A DNA stretch of 64,000 nt. Source: [Phialemoniopsis] sp. UDSM-2020 (taxonomy: Eukaryota; Ascomycota; Sordariomycetes; Thyridiales; Thyridiaceae). The notes beneath the pieces are model-generated. The model was not told the origin of the DNA and searched no databases. It was given only the letters and a program-made list of their open reading frames with translations. Position numbers and translations under genes: made by a program. The stretch covers positions 4,030,001-4,094,000 of the forward strand of contig JAEILZ010000006.1 of NCBI GenBank assembly GCA_018873225.1. The letters are read 5' to 3'. Shown here one piece after another: positions 44,657 to 56,555 of the stretch. Every line of letters starts with the position of its first letter. The first letter of the stretch is position 1.

Positions 44657-45545
44657 CCACGCTCCGCTCCACTTGCCCATTCAATTCTCAACCCCCTCTC
44701 GTCACTGTCGCTCACACGCTCCCTCACCACACACACACACCGCACCGATCCCAGCCAGCATTTCCGCATCCACATCCACACTTCATCCACTTCCGCCGCC
44801 TTCACCCACCTCTCACTCCTCGACCATCACGCTCGGCTTTCGTGGATGTGTCTGTCTGTTGTCGACGATTTCAACGCCAGACTTTCTCAACTACTTCACA
44901 CTAAAGAACGAGACGAGCCGGACATTTGGGGGACTTGTCGAATACATCGTCTCTTTTCCCCCCTTCCTTCCGCACCCCCTGTAACCCTTCTCTCTCTACT
45001 CCCTCCGCCTCTCCGCCTTTGAACCCCCTCTCCGTCCAGGCCCATCCTCAAATCTCCATCCTCGACTGCCTTCTCCCTGGCCACGCCGGTGCCTTCCTGC
45101 CTTCCTGCCTACGCTGTAGACCAAGCGCTCGCCGTCTTTACTTCCTTCCCCTTGGGCCGTGCTCCCTTCAAAGGGCCTCGGGTGTCAGCCTTCTTTGTCG
45201 ACCCGCGTTTAGCCACGACAAAAGCCGATCGACCCCAGATTCCAAACGGAACCGACAACGACCGCCTCTTTTCGTCGACCGGTAAAGAGGTTATGTCCAT
45301 CGTGACACGTTCACAACATTAGAACTGGGTACTGCATTTCTGTCGGCATCTTCCCTCTATACCTCGTCGTGTTGCAGAACCACCTCCGACCCGAATCCCG
45401 ACGGATTCCCTACCCCCGACTTGTTGATAAAATCATCTCAAATATTAGAGATCCACGAGATCCTTTGTAGCATCGTTCAGAGGCCGGACGGTATTGGAGT
45501 TCTGCGAGATCTCCGCCGGTCCGTCGTCCTCCGCTACTACGCACG

Positions 45546-48500
45546 ATGAGCACACCGACTTCGGTACAGAAGACCACCATGTCGGTCCGTCCTTCATCTA
45601 GCCAGAGGGTCTCGGTCAGCTGGGATGAGCCCGAGAACGCAGTCAGCCATAGAGCTGCGCGTCTACAGTTCGAAGTCGCCGAATGCGTCGAGACCAAGAC
45701 CATCACCACCACCACGACAACGAAGCGTTCCTACCCGCCGTTTTTCGTCAAAGAACCCAAGTCCCTCCAGTCATTAGATACCAAAGAATACCCTCTTGCC
45801 GCGCGGCCGACGCCTCCAGAACTCTCCAACTTCACGGTCGATCTCTCCGACATTGATATCGAGCCTGGATGGTTCGACAGCTCCTTTGAAGACGACAGGT
45901 CGCTGGAAGAGGTCAGATCATGCCGACCCGATTTGAATGGGCTGAACCCGGCTAACAAGAACATGCAGAGCGTTGCTGATAAGAGTCTCGACTTTGCCGA
46001 TGCCCCCGCTCGTTCCGGTATCGACACTCCCATGATCGATTCCATATCACAACAGAAGAGGCGAGTACCTGTTGACTCTTCCACGAGAAAGTCGAGCCGC
46101 TTGAGCCTGCGAACCACCACTTCTCCGAGTCTGGCCGCGAGCAAACGTGCCACCCGTGCCAGCAGCCTTGCCCACTCCCGCGCCGTATCGGATAAGCTCC
46201 GTCGGGCGGTTGCGCGGAGAGATGTTGACCGGACCGGCAGATGTGCCCCAGATTCCTATCTTGCCACACCAGACACCACCGAGTCGGCTCCCATCCTGGA
46301 GAGACCGTCAAGGTTAAGATCGCTGCCCCTCGATAGGAACGTCGATACAGCGGTGTCCACGACCAGCCAGGCCAACTCTGCCTACGAGGCAGCGAGCCCT
46401 GCTGGCAGCGATACGCATACCATCTTTAGTAGTGCAGTTGCCACTCCTCCCATCACCGATGCCGATGCCGAGCCCTTTGCCGAGACTGAAGACTCTCTTC
46501 CTTCTTCACTCCTCGGCCCGCATCACAACCGACCTACGATTAATACGGTTGCCGCGCAGGATGCGACCCTTCCCAGCCCGCGACTGTCGCCTACTTTGGC
46601 AGCCGCTCAACTCCAGCCCTTTCAACAGGCCGACGACGATGAGGAAGAGGAGGAGGAGGCAGATGAATCGACATACTCTCAGGTCCTTGACCAGCGTCAC
46701 CATCAGCAGTACTTGGACGAATCCCAGTCAACTGTGGAGGCCGAGTCCATGGAGCTCATGATTCCGGAGGACCGCTTCCGGTCCCGTCGCTCTGACACAC
46801 ACCCAACGAGCATCTTGAATACGCGAGCCATGCTGGAGAGCTTTGATGCCATGCCCAATGAGGTCAAGACCTTCCTCATGTACCAGATGTTACGGAGATG
46901 TCCCCGGAAGACGCTACACATGGTAGCTGATGTCGTCAACCCGGCTCTTAAGTGCGACTTCCTGAAGCAATTGCCTACGGAACTCAGTCTTCACGTCCTT
47001 TCGTATTTCGACCATCGCGATCTCTGCCGAGCTGCTCAGGTCTCGAAGCACTGGCGTAATATTGTCGACAGCAACGAGACCGGCTGGAAGGAACTGTTTG
47101 ATCGTGATGGATTCGAGCTTTCGCCCGGTGAACTGCAGCGAGCCATTACGCAGGGTTGGGGCTGGCAGGATCCAGACGGACCAGAGGGTTGCGAGATTGA
47201 TCTCAGCATGCACAACCGCTTGACGTCGACAGAGTCCGAGCTCATTCGCTCTACCAAGACCGAGGTTGCTAGCAAGCAACGATCGTCTAAGCGCAAGCGC
47301 GGATTCAACCAGTTCTCCAACTCTGAGCGGTCCAAGCGACGCACCAGCACGCAAGAACAGCCGAAAGATGACAAGCCCTTCAGTGTCATGAAGATGCACA
47401 AGTCGGAAGGGCCCATCTCGGCAGCCAGCGCCGCAGCTATCGCCGTGCCCGACCCTCCCATCGGCCTGCCGAGTCTGAGGAAGCTGCACCTCTTCAAGTC
47501 ACTCTACCGTCGTCACTACATGATTAGACAGAGCTGGACTAGCGGCAAGGTCAAGCCCAGCCATGTCGCCTTCGCCGCCCACCCCCGTCACGTCATTACC
47601 TGTCTGCAGTTCGACGAGGACAAGATCATCACTGGCTCCGACGACACCTTGATCCATGTCTACGACACCAAGACTGGCAAGCTTCGTAGGAGGCTTGAGG
47701 GACACGAGGGCGGTGTCTGGGCACTGCAGTATGAAGGAAACGTGCTCGTCTCTGGCAGCACTGATCGCTCTGTTCGTGTCTGGGACATCGAGAAGGGTCT
47801 TTGCACCCAGGTCTTTTACGGACACACTTCGACTGTCCGGTGCCTGCAGATCCTGATGCCCACGGATACGGGCAAGGTTAAGGACGGAAAGCCCGTCATG
47901 ATGCCACCGAAGCCTCTCATCATCACTGGTTCCCGCGACAGCCAGCTGCGCGTTTGGAGACTACCAGAGGCAGGTTCGAGGCGGTACATCCAAACCGGCA
48001 TTCCGGCTCAAGAATCCGACTGCCCCTATTTCATCCGTATCCTTGCTGGACACACTCACTCAGTCCGTGCCATTGCGGCACACGGTGACACCCTCGTCTC
48101 TGGCAGCTACGACAGCACCGTTCGTGTTTGGCGCATTAGCACTGGCGAGGCCCTGCATGTCCTGCACGGTCACAGCCAGAAGGTCTACAGCGTTGTTCTG
48201 GACCACAAGCGCAACCGGTGCATCTCTGGCTCGATGGATTCGCTTGTGAAGATTTGGGATCTCGACACTGGTGCCTGCCTGCATACCCTCGAGGGCCACT
48301 CTCTTCTGGTTGGTCTCCTCGACTTGCGCGATGAGCGGCTGGTCTCAGCGGCTGCCGACAGTACTTTGCGCATATGGGACCCGGAGACTGGCAAGTGCAA
48401 GAGCACTTTGATGGCTCACACCGGCGCCATCACCTGCTTCCAGCACGACGGGCGCAAGGTCATCTCGGGAAGCGAGAAGACAGTCAAGATGTGGGACATC

Positions 48501-48787
48501 CACACTGGAGAGTGCATCCAGGACCTCTTGACCGATCTCAGTGGTGTTTGGCAGGTCAAGTTTGACGGCAGGCGCTGTGTGGCTGCCGTCCAGCGAGACA
48601 GCCTGACCTATGTAGAGGTGAGCTCTCTCTTCGTGATCCTTCATTTGTTTAATGCTTTATGTTAACTTATTACTTCTAGATCCTTGACTTTGGCGCTGTT
48701 CGCGATGGCAAGCCCCCAGAGGAGCTGGGCAAGCGGATCCTCCTCAACGCCCCCGAGGTGCAGGCTTTGATGGACGAGGACCTATGA
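45546..48787 (+). CDS. F-box/WD40 protein of the Cdc4/Fbxw7 type (probable FWD-1 orthologue)
   Basis: This is the substrate receptor of an SCF ubiquitin ligase that recognises phosphorylated degrons; 1,059 residues. Exons are 45546-48617 and 48680-48787, with a 62-nt intron (GTGAGC, TTCTAG). The N-terminal 420 residues are disordered and Ser/Thr-rich with an acidic patch. A dimerisation-like helix (LMYQMLRRCPRKTLHMVADV) precedes the F-box (about residues 471-505, FLKQLPTELSLHVLSYFDHR, then DLCRAAQVSKHWRNI). After a basic, low-complexity insert with KRKR, WD40 repeats run from about residue 670 to the end. Repeats such as GHTHSVRAIAAHGDTLVSGS and HSLLVGLLDLRDERLVSAAA, with their closing VRVW/LRIW strands, match Cdc4. 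The tail DFGAVRDGKPPEELG is also Cdc4-like. In Neurospora the orthologous protein FWD-1 degrades the clock protein FRQ; in yeast Cdc4 degrades Sic1. Which targets apply here is inference. Confidence 0.92.
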
Positions 48788-49906
48788 TGTCCTCGCCACA
48801 CGTCTTTTTATCTTGGCGTACGACGACCTACGATACCATGCGACAACATGCACTACGAACTCTGGCCCGGACAATACGAGACACATATTTCGTCGTCCCT
48901 GGGCCGACACATCAGCATGACATACCCTTTGCTCTCCTTTTGCTCGATTTTCCAGCAAGCATTACAGCATTCTGCTCGTAGCACTATCGGCTTATCTCAT
49001 CTCGATTCATATGCATCACCATGGGGCGTCTTGGAATGACGGCAGGGATTATCGGTAGATTCTTCTTTTATTTTCCCTTTCAAGGGCGGGTAATCCGGTC
49101 TCGGGGAGACTGGCACAGGCGGCGTTTGTGTCTCATTATCGGCGTCGAATTTGATCACGCTGGGCAGGCCTCTTATTTCTCCATAATGTTTTATGGGCAA
49201 GCAAAGGCTCGCAAATACATTGATATTTAAACTTTCCCCATTACTTTTGCTCTTTCAAAGTGACATACATGCTCCCCTTGTTTTGCCTGGATTCGAGAGA
49301 TGGGTCTTGACGGTGTCGATCGATCGCATGACGGTCGGATTGATGGCATCGTAGCATCACTAATGTCCGCAAGGACCTGTACGAGTCTTGGATGAAGGGT
49401 TATCCTATTCAAGAGTTAACACCTGGCAAGGGGACCGAAATCTCAGCCTGCAACGCGCGTACAGTCAAGTCAACTGGCAGTACATAAAATGCCGTTGTGC
49501 TATCTAGCTATGGTCTGCGGCTCTTGACCACAATAATGAGATATTCCCATCCTCCGAAAAGAAGAAGACTAGACATGGAGATCCATACGATCTCGGCGCC
49601 GGCCGTACAGGCAGGTATCTCGGTATCCGCGTTTCCTTCTACAAATGAACGCCCAATTGGCCGCAAAAAACGGACATAAACAACACTTGTTGAATGTCCA
49701 TCGACCTTCCCAATGTGACCAGATCTTTCCGTATGACACCCTGCGGAAAGGCTGTGCTCCTTCCAACGCCTCAAATCAATGTCCTCTTGTTACATGCGAG
49801 ATTGCGCGGGCCGACGCTGTCGTAGCCCTGTCGCGATATCATTCCGCCATCATACAGTCGCAAAATCTTGGTCGCTGACAAGATACAAATGGTAAAGTGC
49901 TTGTCC
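48788..49906. other. Convergent 3' region between the Cdc4-type and dynamin genes
   Basis: This 1.1 kb has no convincing coding sequence. It should hold the 3' UTRs of both convergent genes. No repeat or RNA gene was recognised. Confidence 0.5.
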
Positions 49907-52900
49907 TCACTCGACGTCCGACATGGAGAGGTCGACGACCGAGGTGTTGTCGGCGAAGCCGCCGCCAAAGTTGTCCATCATTCCGTCCATGGCGCCCATG
50001 TCGCCTCCGTTGGTGCTGTGAATGTCCAGCTCGAGCTCGGAAATTTTTCGGAGCGCGTCCTCGAAGGTGCTCTCCTCCGTTTGCAGTCCACGGCGACGGT
50101 CAGCGACGCGCTGGTCCTCCTCCATCAAGCCTTTCCAAACATCTTCATCTAAATAAGAAAACAAAGTCAGATGGGCCTCTTCGTGCCTTATTTTGAGTGG
50201 AGATTCGGATAACTTACCAGGATTATCGATGCGAAGCTCTGCATTCATGGAGCTGATCATAGACGGGGCCACTTCAGGAAGCAGGGCGGACGTGAAATTC
50301 AAGCAGGCCGAGTCGATGAAACGCCAGGCGGCTGTGAGGTAGTAGCCACGAACATACGCGGCAACATCAAGCTCGGTCGAGTAAGGGTCACGGCCCATCT
50401 TGGCTCCTTCCTTTGCCATGCGTGACTCTTCCTGAGCGCGCTGCTCTTCAGTCAGGTTTGCCCAGACAGCCGGCTTCGGGTACTCGAGATCCTCCTCTTT
50501 ATCCAGGTACGACTTGTACCTCAGATGATGGCGGGTGTGGGCCAAAACGCGGCGCTCGGCCTGTTCGTGACGGCCGCAGTTCTCGTTGTCGAGCGTGTAC
50601 AACTGGTTGGTCTCGATTTTGTAGAGGCGAGCGAGCTGGCTGCCGAATTCAATACGTTGGGCCGAAACGAAGTTCTCGATATGACGGTATGCGACCTTGA
50701 AGATCTGGCGGTTGCGCATATTGCCGAGAGAATCGAGGAGGATGGCCAGGAGCTTATCCTGAAGCATCTTCATCGAATTATCTACCAGCGTCTCCAGTGG
50801 CTCTTGCCAGTACCGAACTGCTCTCATGCACAGTTGTTGCTTGACCTCATCAGGGACGGTATTGGGCATCCCGGGCTTCTGCAACTTGGCGATGAGTTCC
50901 CGCACCTCTTGAAGCGTCATGCTAGGAGCGCCTAGACGAGCGGGAGTACCTCGTTGTCTACCAGTTCCGGGGGTTGATTGAACTGGAGGTCCAACACGGG
51001 GTCTGCTGGGAGTGACAGGATAGGAGGAGCTGTCCTCGGTTTTGATGAGTCCGTTGGCACCTCGTCGTCGCTGTGAGGCGGGCAGGTTCTCTGCGTAGTG
51101 GTCAACCGACATTTGGCGCTTGATGCCGAAAATGGGAGAGTTGTTGGAGCTGCGGACGCTAACAATCTCGAAATCATCACTACCGGCAGCATCCGCAGAG
51201 GCCTGGCTGGTCACATGGAGCCGGAACTTTGGTTTCATGAAAAGAATCAAGTCACGAAACTTCTCGGCGATCCTGGACCACTTTGCAGCGAACTCCTGAC
51301 TCTGCATCTGCCGAAACAGATTTTCCTCGAAGCGTGCCAAGTTGGTCCGGATGACGGCCTCTGGGTTGGGAGGTAACTCAGGCAGGCCGGCCAGTTCCTT
51401 CTTGATGGCCCTGAGACGGGTGGAGAGCTTGTGTTTGAGCTCAGGAAGGCTTGTGCGGAACGCCTGTGAAAGGAGTTCGATGAGGTAACGCTTGAGACGC
51501 TCGACGCCACAGCGCTCTTCATGGTGCCGGAAGTCGCGCGGCCAGATCTTGTCGGATGCTCCGTTGAAGAAGGCTTCTTCAGCCTTGTGCTCGTTTTCCA
51601 AATTGATCGGACCAGAGCCGATGCTACGGCGGGAGGTGATGAAGTAGCCCAGATTGACTTTGTGTCGCTTGCCCTCAAGCATTTCAATCCACTGCGCGTG
51701 GGTACCCGGCGGAAGAAGATCGGCTTTGGTCATGACGCCAATGCACCGGTTAAGCGCGTTGGCCTTTCGGATGACGGTAAAAGTAGACGATGTCTGAGGG
51801 TCTGCCGTCATGGGAACAGCCCATATGATGATGGCTTTCTCGTGGCGAATATATTCCTTGGTGAGGTTTTCGACGACCTTGATCAGGTACTCATCCTCCC
51901 CATCCGATGTGTTGACGATCAAGCCAGGAAGGTCATAGAAGGACAAGTCAGCGAGACCGGGGCCCTGGATCTCGAGCGCGATGACATTCGGGCTGAACTT
52001 GGCCTCGATGGCAACGGCAGCACCGGCTGTGCTGTTCATGTGCCTCGCTAGATCGCCCGACCCTGGGATAAAACGTCGGTAATCCTGGCTAGGATTGAGG
52101 ATGGCAATCTGGGCCCAGGAAAGTGCCTTCTCAATAAGGCCCGTATCGTTCTTGTCCTCAATGGTCATGAAGTCGATGACCTCCCGAGTCTGGGGAAACC
52201 ATGGCGGGAATCGACATTCGTCCGTCACGTCGTCTTCCTGGATCTCGGTGCCTTCGGGCAGCTCATACAAGTAGTCGATCTGCAGCCGAACCTGGCAGGA
52301 CCAACGAGGCCGCTTGGACAGGCGAATATGAATGGGGCACCTGGTGCACGTTCCGCCACTGCGCGGGAGGCTGAGGCCGGCGATGGCGGACATGAGAGAG
52401 GACTTGCCAGCGCTCTGGTCGCCAACAAGGACCAGCTCGGGTAGGCTGGCGACATGTTGAATGCCGAGGTGCTGGAGCTCGCCAAGGACATTGTTGAAAG
52501 CCGTAAATTTCTCGTCAATGTCCTTGAGCGGCAGACCGTTCGACACAAAGCTATCGGTGAAGCTCATCTGATGGCCACCATCTGGCATGATCATGGGAGG
52601 CTCGGGCGCCCGTGGACGAATTTCTTGGAGCCTCACATCGCTCGCACCAACAGTTTCGGTACCGGCCACCGAATTAGGACGTTGAGGCTGAAGCCTGCTG
52701 CTAGCAAGCGTCGCTGAGTGGATGTCAGTGCCATATCATGTCTCCCGGGCAGCGGGTTTCACTTACGAGCCGGCGACCTTCTAAATCGAGACTCAGTCGC
52801 ATGTGAGCGGGGATGAGAGTTGTTTGCAGCTTCGCCCTGCTGGTCCTGCTGTGGAGCTGAGACTGCGATGGCAGGGTTGTGGGTCAAGGCGACTTGCTCA

Positions 52901-53043
52901 TGTTGAGCCGAAGATGAGGCCGACTGAGACTTGTTGGCCGCGTTCTTAGCTGCTGCCCGGCTCCGTCGGCTGCTACCAGGAGAAGCTTGGGTGGGCTCCT
53001 CTTTGATGACCGAGGGCATCGTCGAAGGAGGTGTCTGCTCCAT
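49907..53043 (-). CDS. Dynamin-family GTPase (fungal Mx/dynamin-like)
   Basis: This is a large GTPase of 1,004 residues expected to act in membrane remodelling. Exons are 53043-52767, 52713-50218 and 50148-49907. Intron 1 (53 nt) has GTAAGT, CACTGAC and CTCAG. Intron 2 (69 nt) has GTAAGT, CTGAC and TTTAG; it is a multiple of three without a stop and reads through if missed. The first exon encodes a disordered, basic Ser/Ala-rich extension of 92 residues. The G domain starts near residue 160: G1 GDQSAGKSS (about 190-198), G2 T in GGTCTRCP, G3 DLPGL, G4 TKAD. A stalk region with a long disordered insertion (SNNSPIFGIKRQMS...) follows, then a GTPase effector region near the C-terminus (DEDVWKGLMEEDQRVADRRR). 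There is no pleckstrin domain. This architecture resembles the fungal dynamin group related to Mx proteins; its target membrane is unknown. It is divergent from the GMPPA-type gene. Confidence 0.92.
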
Positions 53044-54490
53044 GATGCTGGTGTTAGTGGCTGTTGGCTTATCGAAGCAGGTTGAAAAGGATCCACATCT
53101 GATATCAAGGTGAAGTACAAAAGGGCTGAAGTTGAAAATAGGACACTGGGAACGAAAAGCGAGATCAGAGTAGAAAGGAGCAGTACCGTGACAATAACAG
53201 AGACTTGCAGCCTCAGAGAGGCGGAGGATTGAGAAGGCACCGATCGACGTCGCTGTGAATGCTGTTCGGGATGGTGGTTGGAAGTTGGAGGAGTGGTGGT
53301 GGATGAGATCGGAAGCTGGACCCGAGATGAATGACCAGCGGACAATTTTAATGAAGAAAAAAAGCAGTGGTCGGGACAGAGAACGAAGGTGATATCGATC
53401 TGAAAGGTGAGATGAATATCAGGTTCAATTGAGCAATGAAGCCGGGAATGGGAGGAAAAGAAGAGTGAGAGTGGGTGGGTGTCTCCCCTGGGAGAGACGC
53501 GGGACGAGAGGGTCGTTTGGCAGGTTTGTCTCTGAGATGCCCCAAAGAAAGATAGCAATAGATATGCAAACGCAGGCAAATAGCAGAGCGGCCTAGCAAA
53601 TCAGATCTAAGTCCCGAGTGACCAAGGAGAAGAGGCGACGACAGCAAATCGAGAAAAAGAGAGGAGGTTGGGGGGAGAAAGCAGGGCGACAGGGGGGAAG
53701 GCCTGGTGGGGCCGCTCGCTGCCTGGAAGCACAGGCCCCTGATGAATGAACATGGGCAAACTGGATGTTATCGCCACTGGATATTGTGGCATCATTCCTT
53801 GATAGCGATGAGGAAGTTTTTCCTTCTGCTGTGAAAATCTACAGTCCAGATGAACTGTTGCAAACACTCTTGATACCAAAGGGAAGGACTTCAAGTTGCT
53901 TGTCTTTGACCCTTCTGAGCTCCCCAAGTACCTTATCTCCAGCTATTCAGACCAGACAGGTTTGGTGATTGGTCGAGACTAAGAAAGAGCATTGCTTCTT
54001 CTAGAATCAAGATTATATGTACTCTATTCACAGGAGGCCATACAACTTTGGCTGAAGAGATGTGAATTTGTTCCAGTGAGACAGTCAAGCGTGGTCTGGT
54101 GTCCTGTCGTTTTAATTGATACTTAACGCGTTCAGTGGTGCCGCCCCTTGCATGGCGCGATGACAGCCGTTAATTGGCTGACCTTTCAGAGGGACGGCAC
54201 CTGTAAAGGGACCCCTGTTCCAAGCTTTTTGGGGTCGAATGTCCCAAGTTTTGGTTGCATGTGGTCCCCGCCGTGCGGCGCTAACGGGTCGGTACCAGGG
54301 GTGGGCTTAGCAAAAAAAGCAGTGACATAGCAACAAGCGCAAAAAGAGGGCGAGCTGTCAACATCACCGCCACTACGATTGACATCTCTTCCCCGACCGC
54401 AGTCTGCTTTGGAGTTGAGCCTCATTCTCAGTTCTACCCGACTTCTCGCATACCCTCATCGCGCACACTACGCAACACCCCTCAGCCGCA
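53044..54490. promoter_or_regulatory. Divergent promoter region (dynamin GTPase and GMPPA-type gene)
   Basis: This 1.45 kb lies between outward-facing starts. The dynamin side (to about 53,650) is purine-rich on the plus strand, which is a pyrimidine-rich leader on the coding strand, and it contains open but domainless frames. The GMPPA side is more AT-rich. No specific site is claimed. Confidence 0.45.
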
Positions 54491-56089
54491 ATGTCTCTCC
54501 AGGTCCCCATCCGGGAGAAGCACTCCAACAGCGGCACCCAGGCGGTGACCAAGGCCGTCATTCTGGTGGGTAGTCGGTCAAGGCCGCAAACCCCTCCGAG
54601 CTGCAATTGAACAGACACAAGACGAGAACAACTCACTGACGAGATGGCCTGTGATAGGTTGGTGGCGCATCTCGAGGAACTCGCTTCCGTCCTCTCTCTC
54701 TCGACGTACCCAAGGTAAATTTCCTCGAAGCTGCCGCATACGTACCCCTCATCAACGGGGGATCTTGAACCACATGCTAACGAAGCGCCTTTCCTACCTT
54801 GACAGCCCCTCTTCGACGTCGCCGGCCACCCCATCATCTGGCACTGCCTGACCGCCATCGAAAAGGTCCCCTCGATCCACGAGGTCTACCTCATCGGCTA
54901 CTACGACGAGTCCGTCTTCCGCGACTTCATCAAGGACGCCGCCCACAGCTTCCCCAACCTGTCCATCAAGTACCTGCGCGAGTACCAGGCCCTCGGCACC
55001 GCCGGCGGCCTCTACCACTTCCGCGATGCTATCCTCAAGGGCCGTCCGGAGCGCCTCTTCGTCCTCAACTCGGACGTCTGCTGCTCCTTCCCGCTCAACG
55101 AGATGCTGCGCCTCTTCAACGAGAAGGACGCCGAGGCCGTCATCCTCGGCACCCGCGTCGGCGAGGACGCCGCCACCAACTTTGGATGCATCGTCTCCGA
55201 CAGCCACACCCGCCGCGTCCTGCACTACGTCGAGAAGCCCGAGTCCAAGATCTCCAACCTGATCAACTGCGGCGTCTACCTCTTCGCCACCGAGGCCATC
55301 TTCCCCTCCATCAAGAGCGCCATCAAGCGCCGCGCCGACCGCCCCAACCGCCTCGTCTCCTACCCTTCCTCGGACAACCTCGAGAGCAGCTTCATCGAGT
55401 ACCAAAACGACGACGAGGACGACGAGGGCCGCCAGATCATCCGTCTTGAGCAGGATATCCTCTCCGACATGGCCGACAACAAGCAGTTCTTCGTCTACGA
55501 GACCAAGGACTTTTGGCGCCAGATCAAGACGGCCGGCTCCGCCGTCCCCGCCAACGCCCTCTACCTGCAAAAGGCCTGGCAGAGCGGCTCCAAGGAGCTC
55601 GCCCAGCCCTCGGCCAACATCATCCCCCCCGTGTTCGTCGACCCGACCGCCCACGTCGACTCGACCGCCAAGCTGGGCCCCAACGTCTCCATCGGCCCGC
55701 GCGCCACCGTCGGCGCCGGCGCCCGCGTCAAGGAGTCGATCGTCCTCGAGGACGCCGAGATCAAGCACGACGCCTGCGTGCTCTACTCCATCATCGGCTG
55801 GAACAGCCGCGTCGGCGCCTGGGCCCGCGTCGAGGGCACGCCCCAGCCCGTCACGAGCCACACGACGAGCATCGTCAAGAACGGCGTCAAGGTCCAGGCC
55901 GTCACCATCCTCGGCAAGGAGTGCGCCGTCGGCGACGAGATCCGCGTGCAGAACTGCGTCTGCCTGCCGTTCAAGGAGCTCAAGAGGGTATGTTTTTTTT
56001 TTTCGGAGTGTTCTATCTCGGACGCATAGGCACGGTTTACTAATGATTTTTGAATCTCGTAGGATGTCGCTAACGAAGTCATCATGTGA
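54491..56089 (+). CDS. Mannose-1-phosphate guanylyltransferase alpha-type subunit (GMPPA)
   Basis: This is a nucleotidyltransferase-family protein of 446 residues. In animals GMPPA regulates GDP-mannose synthesis together with the catalytic GMPPB; in fungi a similar role in cell-wall mannan and glycosylation is expected. Exons are 54491-54565, 54658-54714, 54806-55987 and 56063-56089, with introns of 92, 91 and 75 nt. The nucleotide-binding motif VGGASRGTRFRPLSLDVPKP spans the first splice sites. LNSDVCCSFPL carries the conserved Asp, and VEKPESKISNLINCGVYLF is the sugar-binding block. The C-terminal third is a left-handed beta helix of hexapeptide repeats (VFVDPTAHVDSTAKLGPNVS...). The last exon codes only for DVANEVIM, the family's conserved C-terminus. 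The alpha type is indicated by the GTRFRPLS motif and the insertions between the two domains. Confidence 0.93.
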
Positions 56090-56555
56090 GCGCTGTCAAA
56101 GCGTAGATGGCACGGCGAGGACGAGACGGGAAGGGGAAGGGGAAGGGGGAGGAGACATATGGTGCCTGCGGTGGTGGATAATACCAACAAAAAAGAGACT
56201 CGTAGGAGGAGACCAAGGACATAAAGATTCATCATGATGCGTGGCATAAAACGGACTGAATTTCTTTGGGAGCAAAGACCATCATCCATCACATTTGCTT
56301 GGATCCAAGCTCTGATCAGGATCTGTCACCTTTTCCCACTGCTCATAAATGATGCGCACGAGACAATTAGGAATGATATTTGACGTATAAGCGTACAATG
56401 GATTTCAAAACGCCGTGATAATGCTCTGATGCTGGCTACGATGATTAAGCAACAAGACTTGCAAGTCTAAACCGACAGATGTTCCACACAGTGAATTCGC
56501 AGCAAACGCCCAAGTATCATGCATGCCACGCAGACCAAACGCTTCCGACGGGCAA
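56090..56555. other. Convergent 3' region between the GMPPA-type and EMP65 genes
   Basis: This 466 bp lies between two stop codons. A GGGAAG-type purine repeat occurs at about 56,128-56,150. No gene was recognised. Confidence 0.5.

Larger units (their letters stand above)
42510..45545. promoter_or_regulatory. 3 kb upstream region of the Cdc4-type gene, divergent from the HORMA gene
   Basis: No gene was recognised. Low-complexity features are a CCGGAG hexamer run (43134-43157), three copies of GCCTGCTT (44145-44168), three copies of CCATGCCT (44633-44656) and a CA tract near 44,733-44,745. From about 44,600 to 45,540 the plus strand is strongly C/T-rich, which is typical of a long fungal promoter and 5' leader for the gene at 45546. 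Several ATGs in this stretch could form uORFs. Confidence 0.5.

Noticed and set aside
54794..55861. 355-codon open frame on the minus strand
   Set aside because: It lies entirely opposite the GMPPA-type gene, is Val/Gly/Asp-rich low complexity, and results from the strong C/G third-position bias of the real gene.
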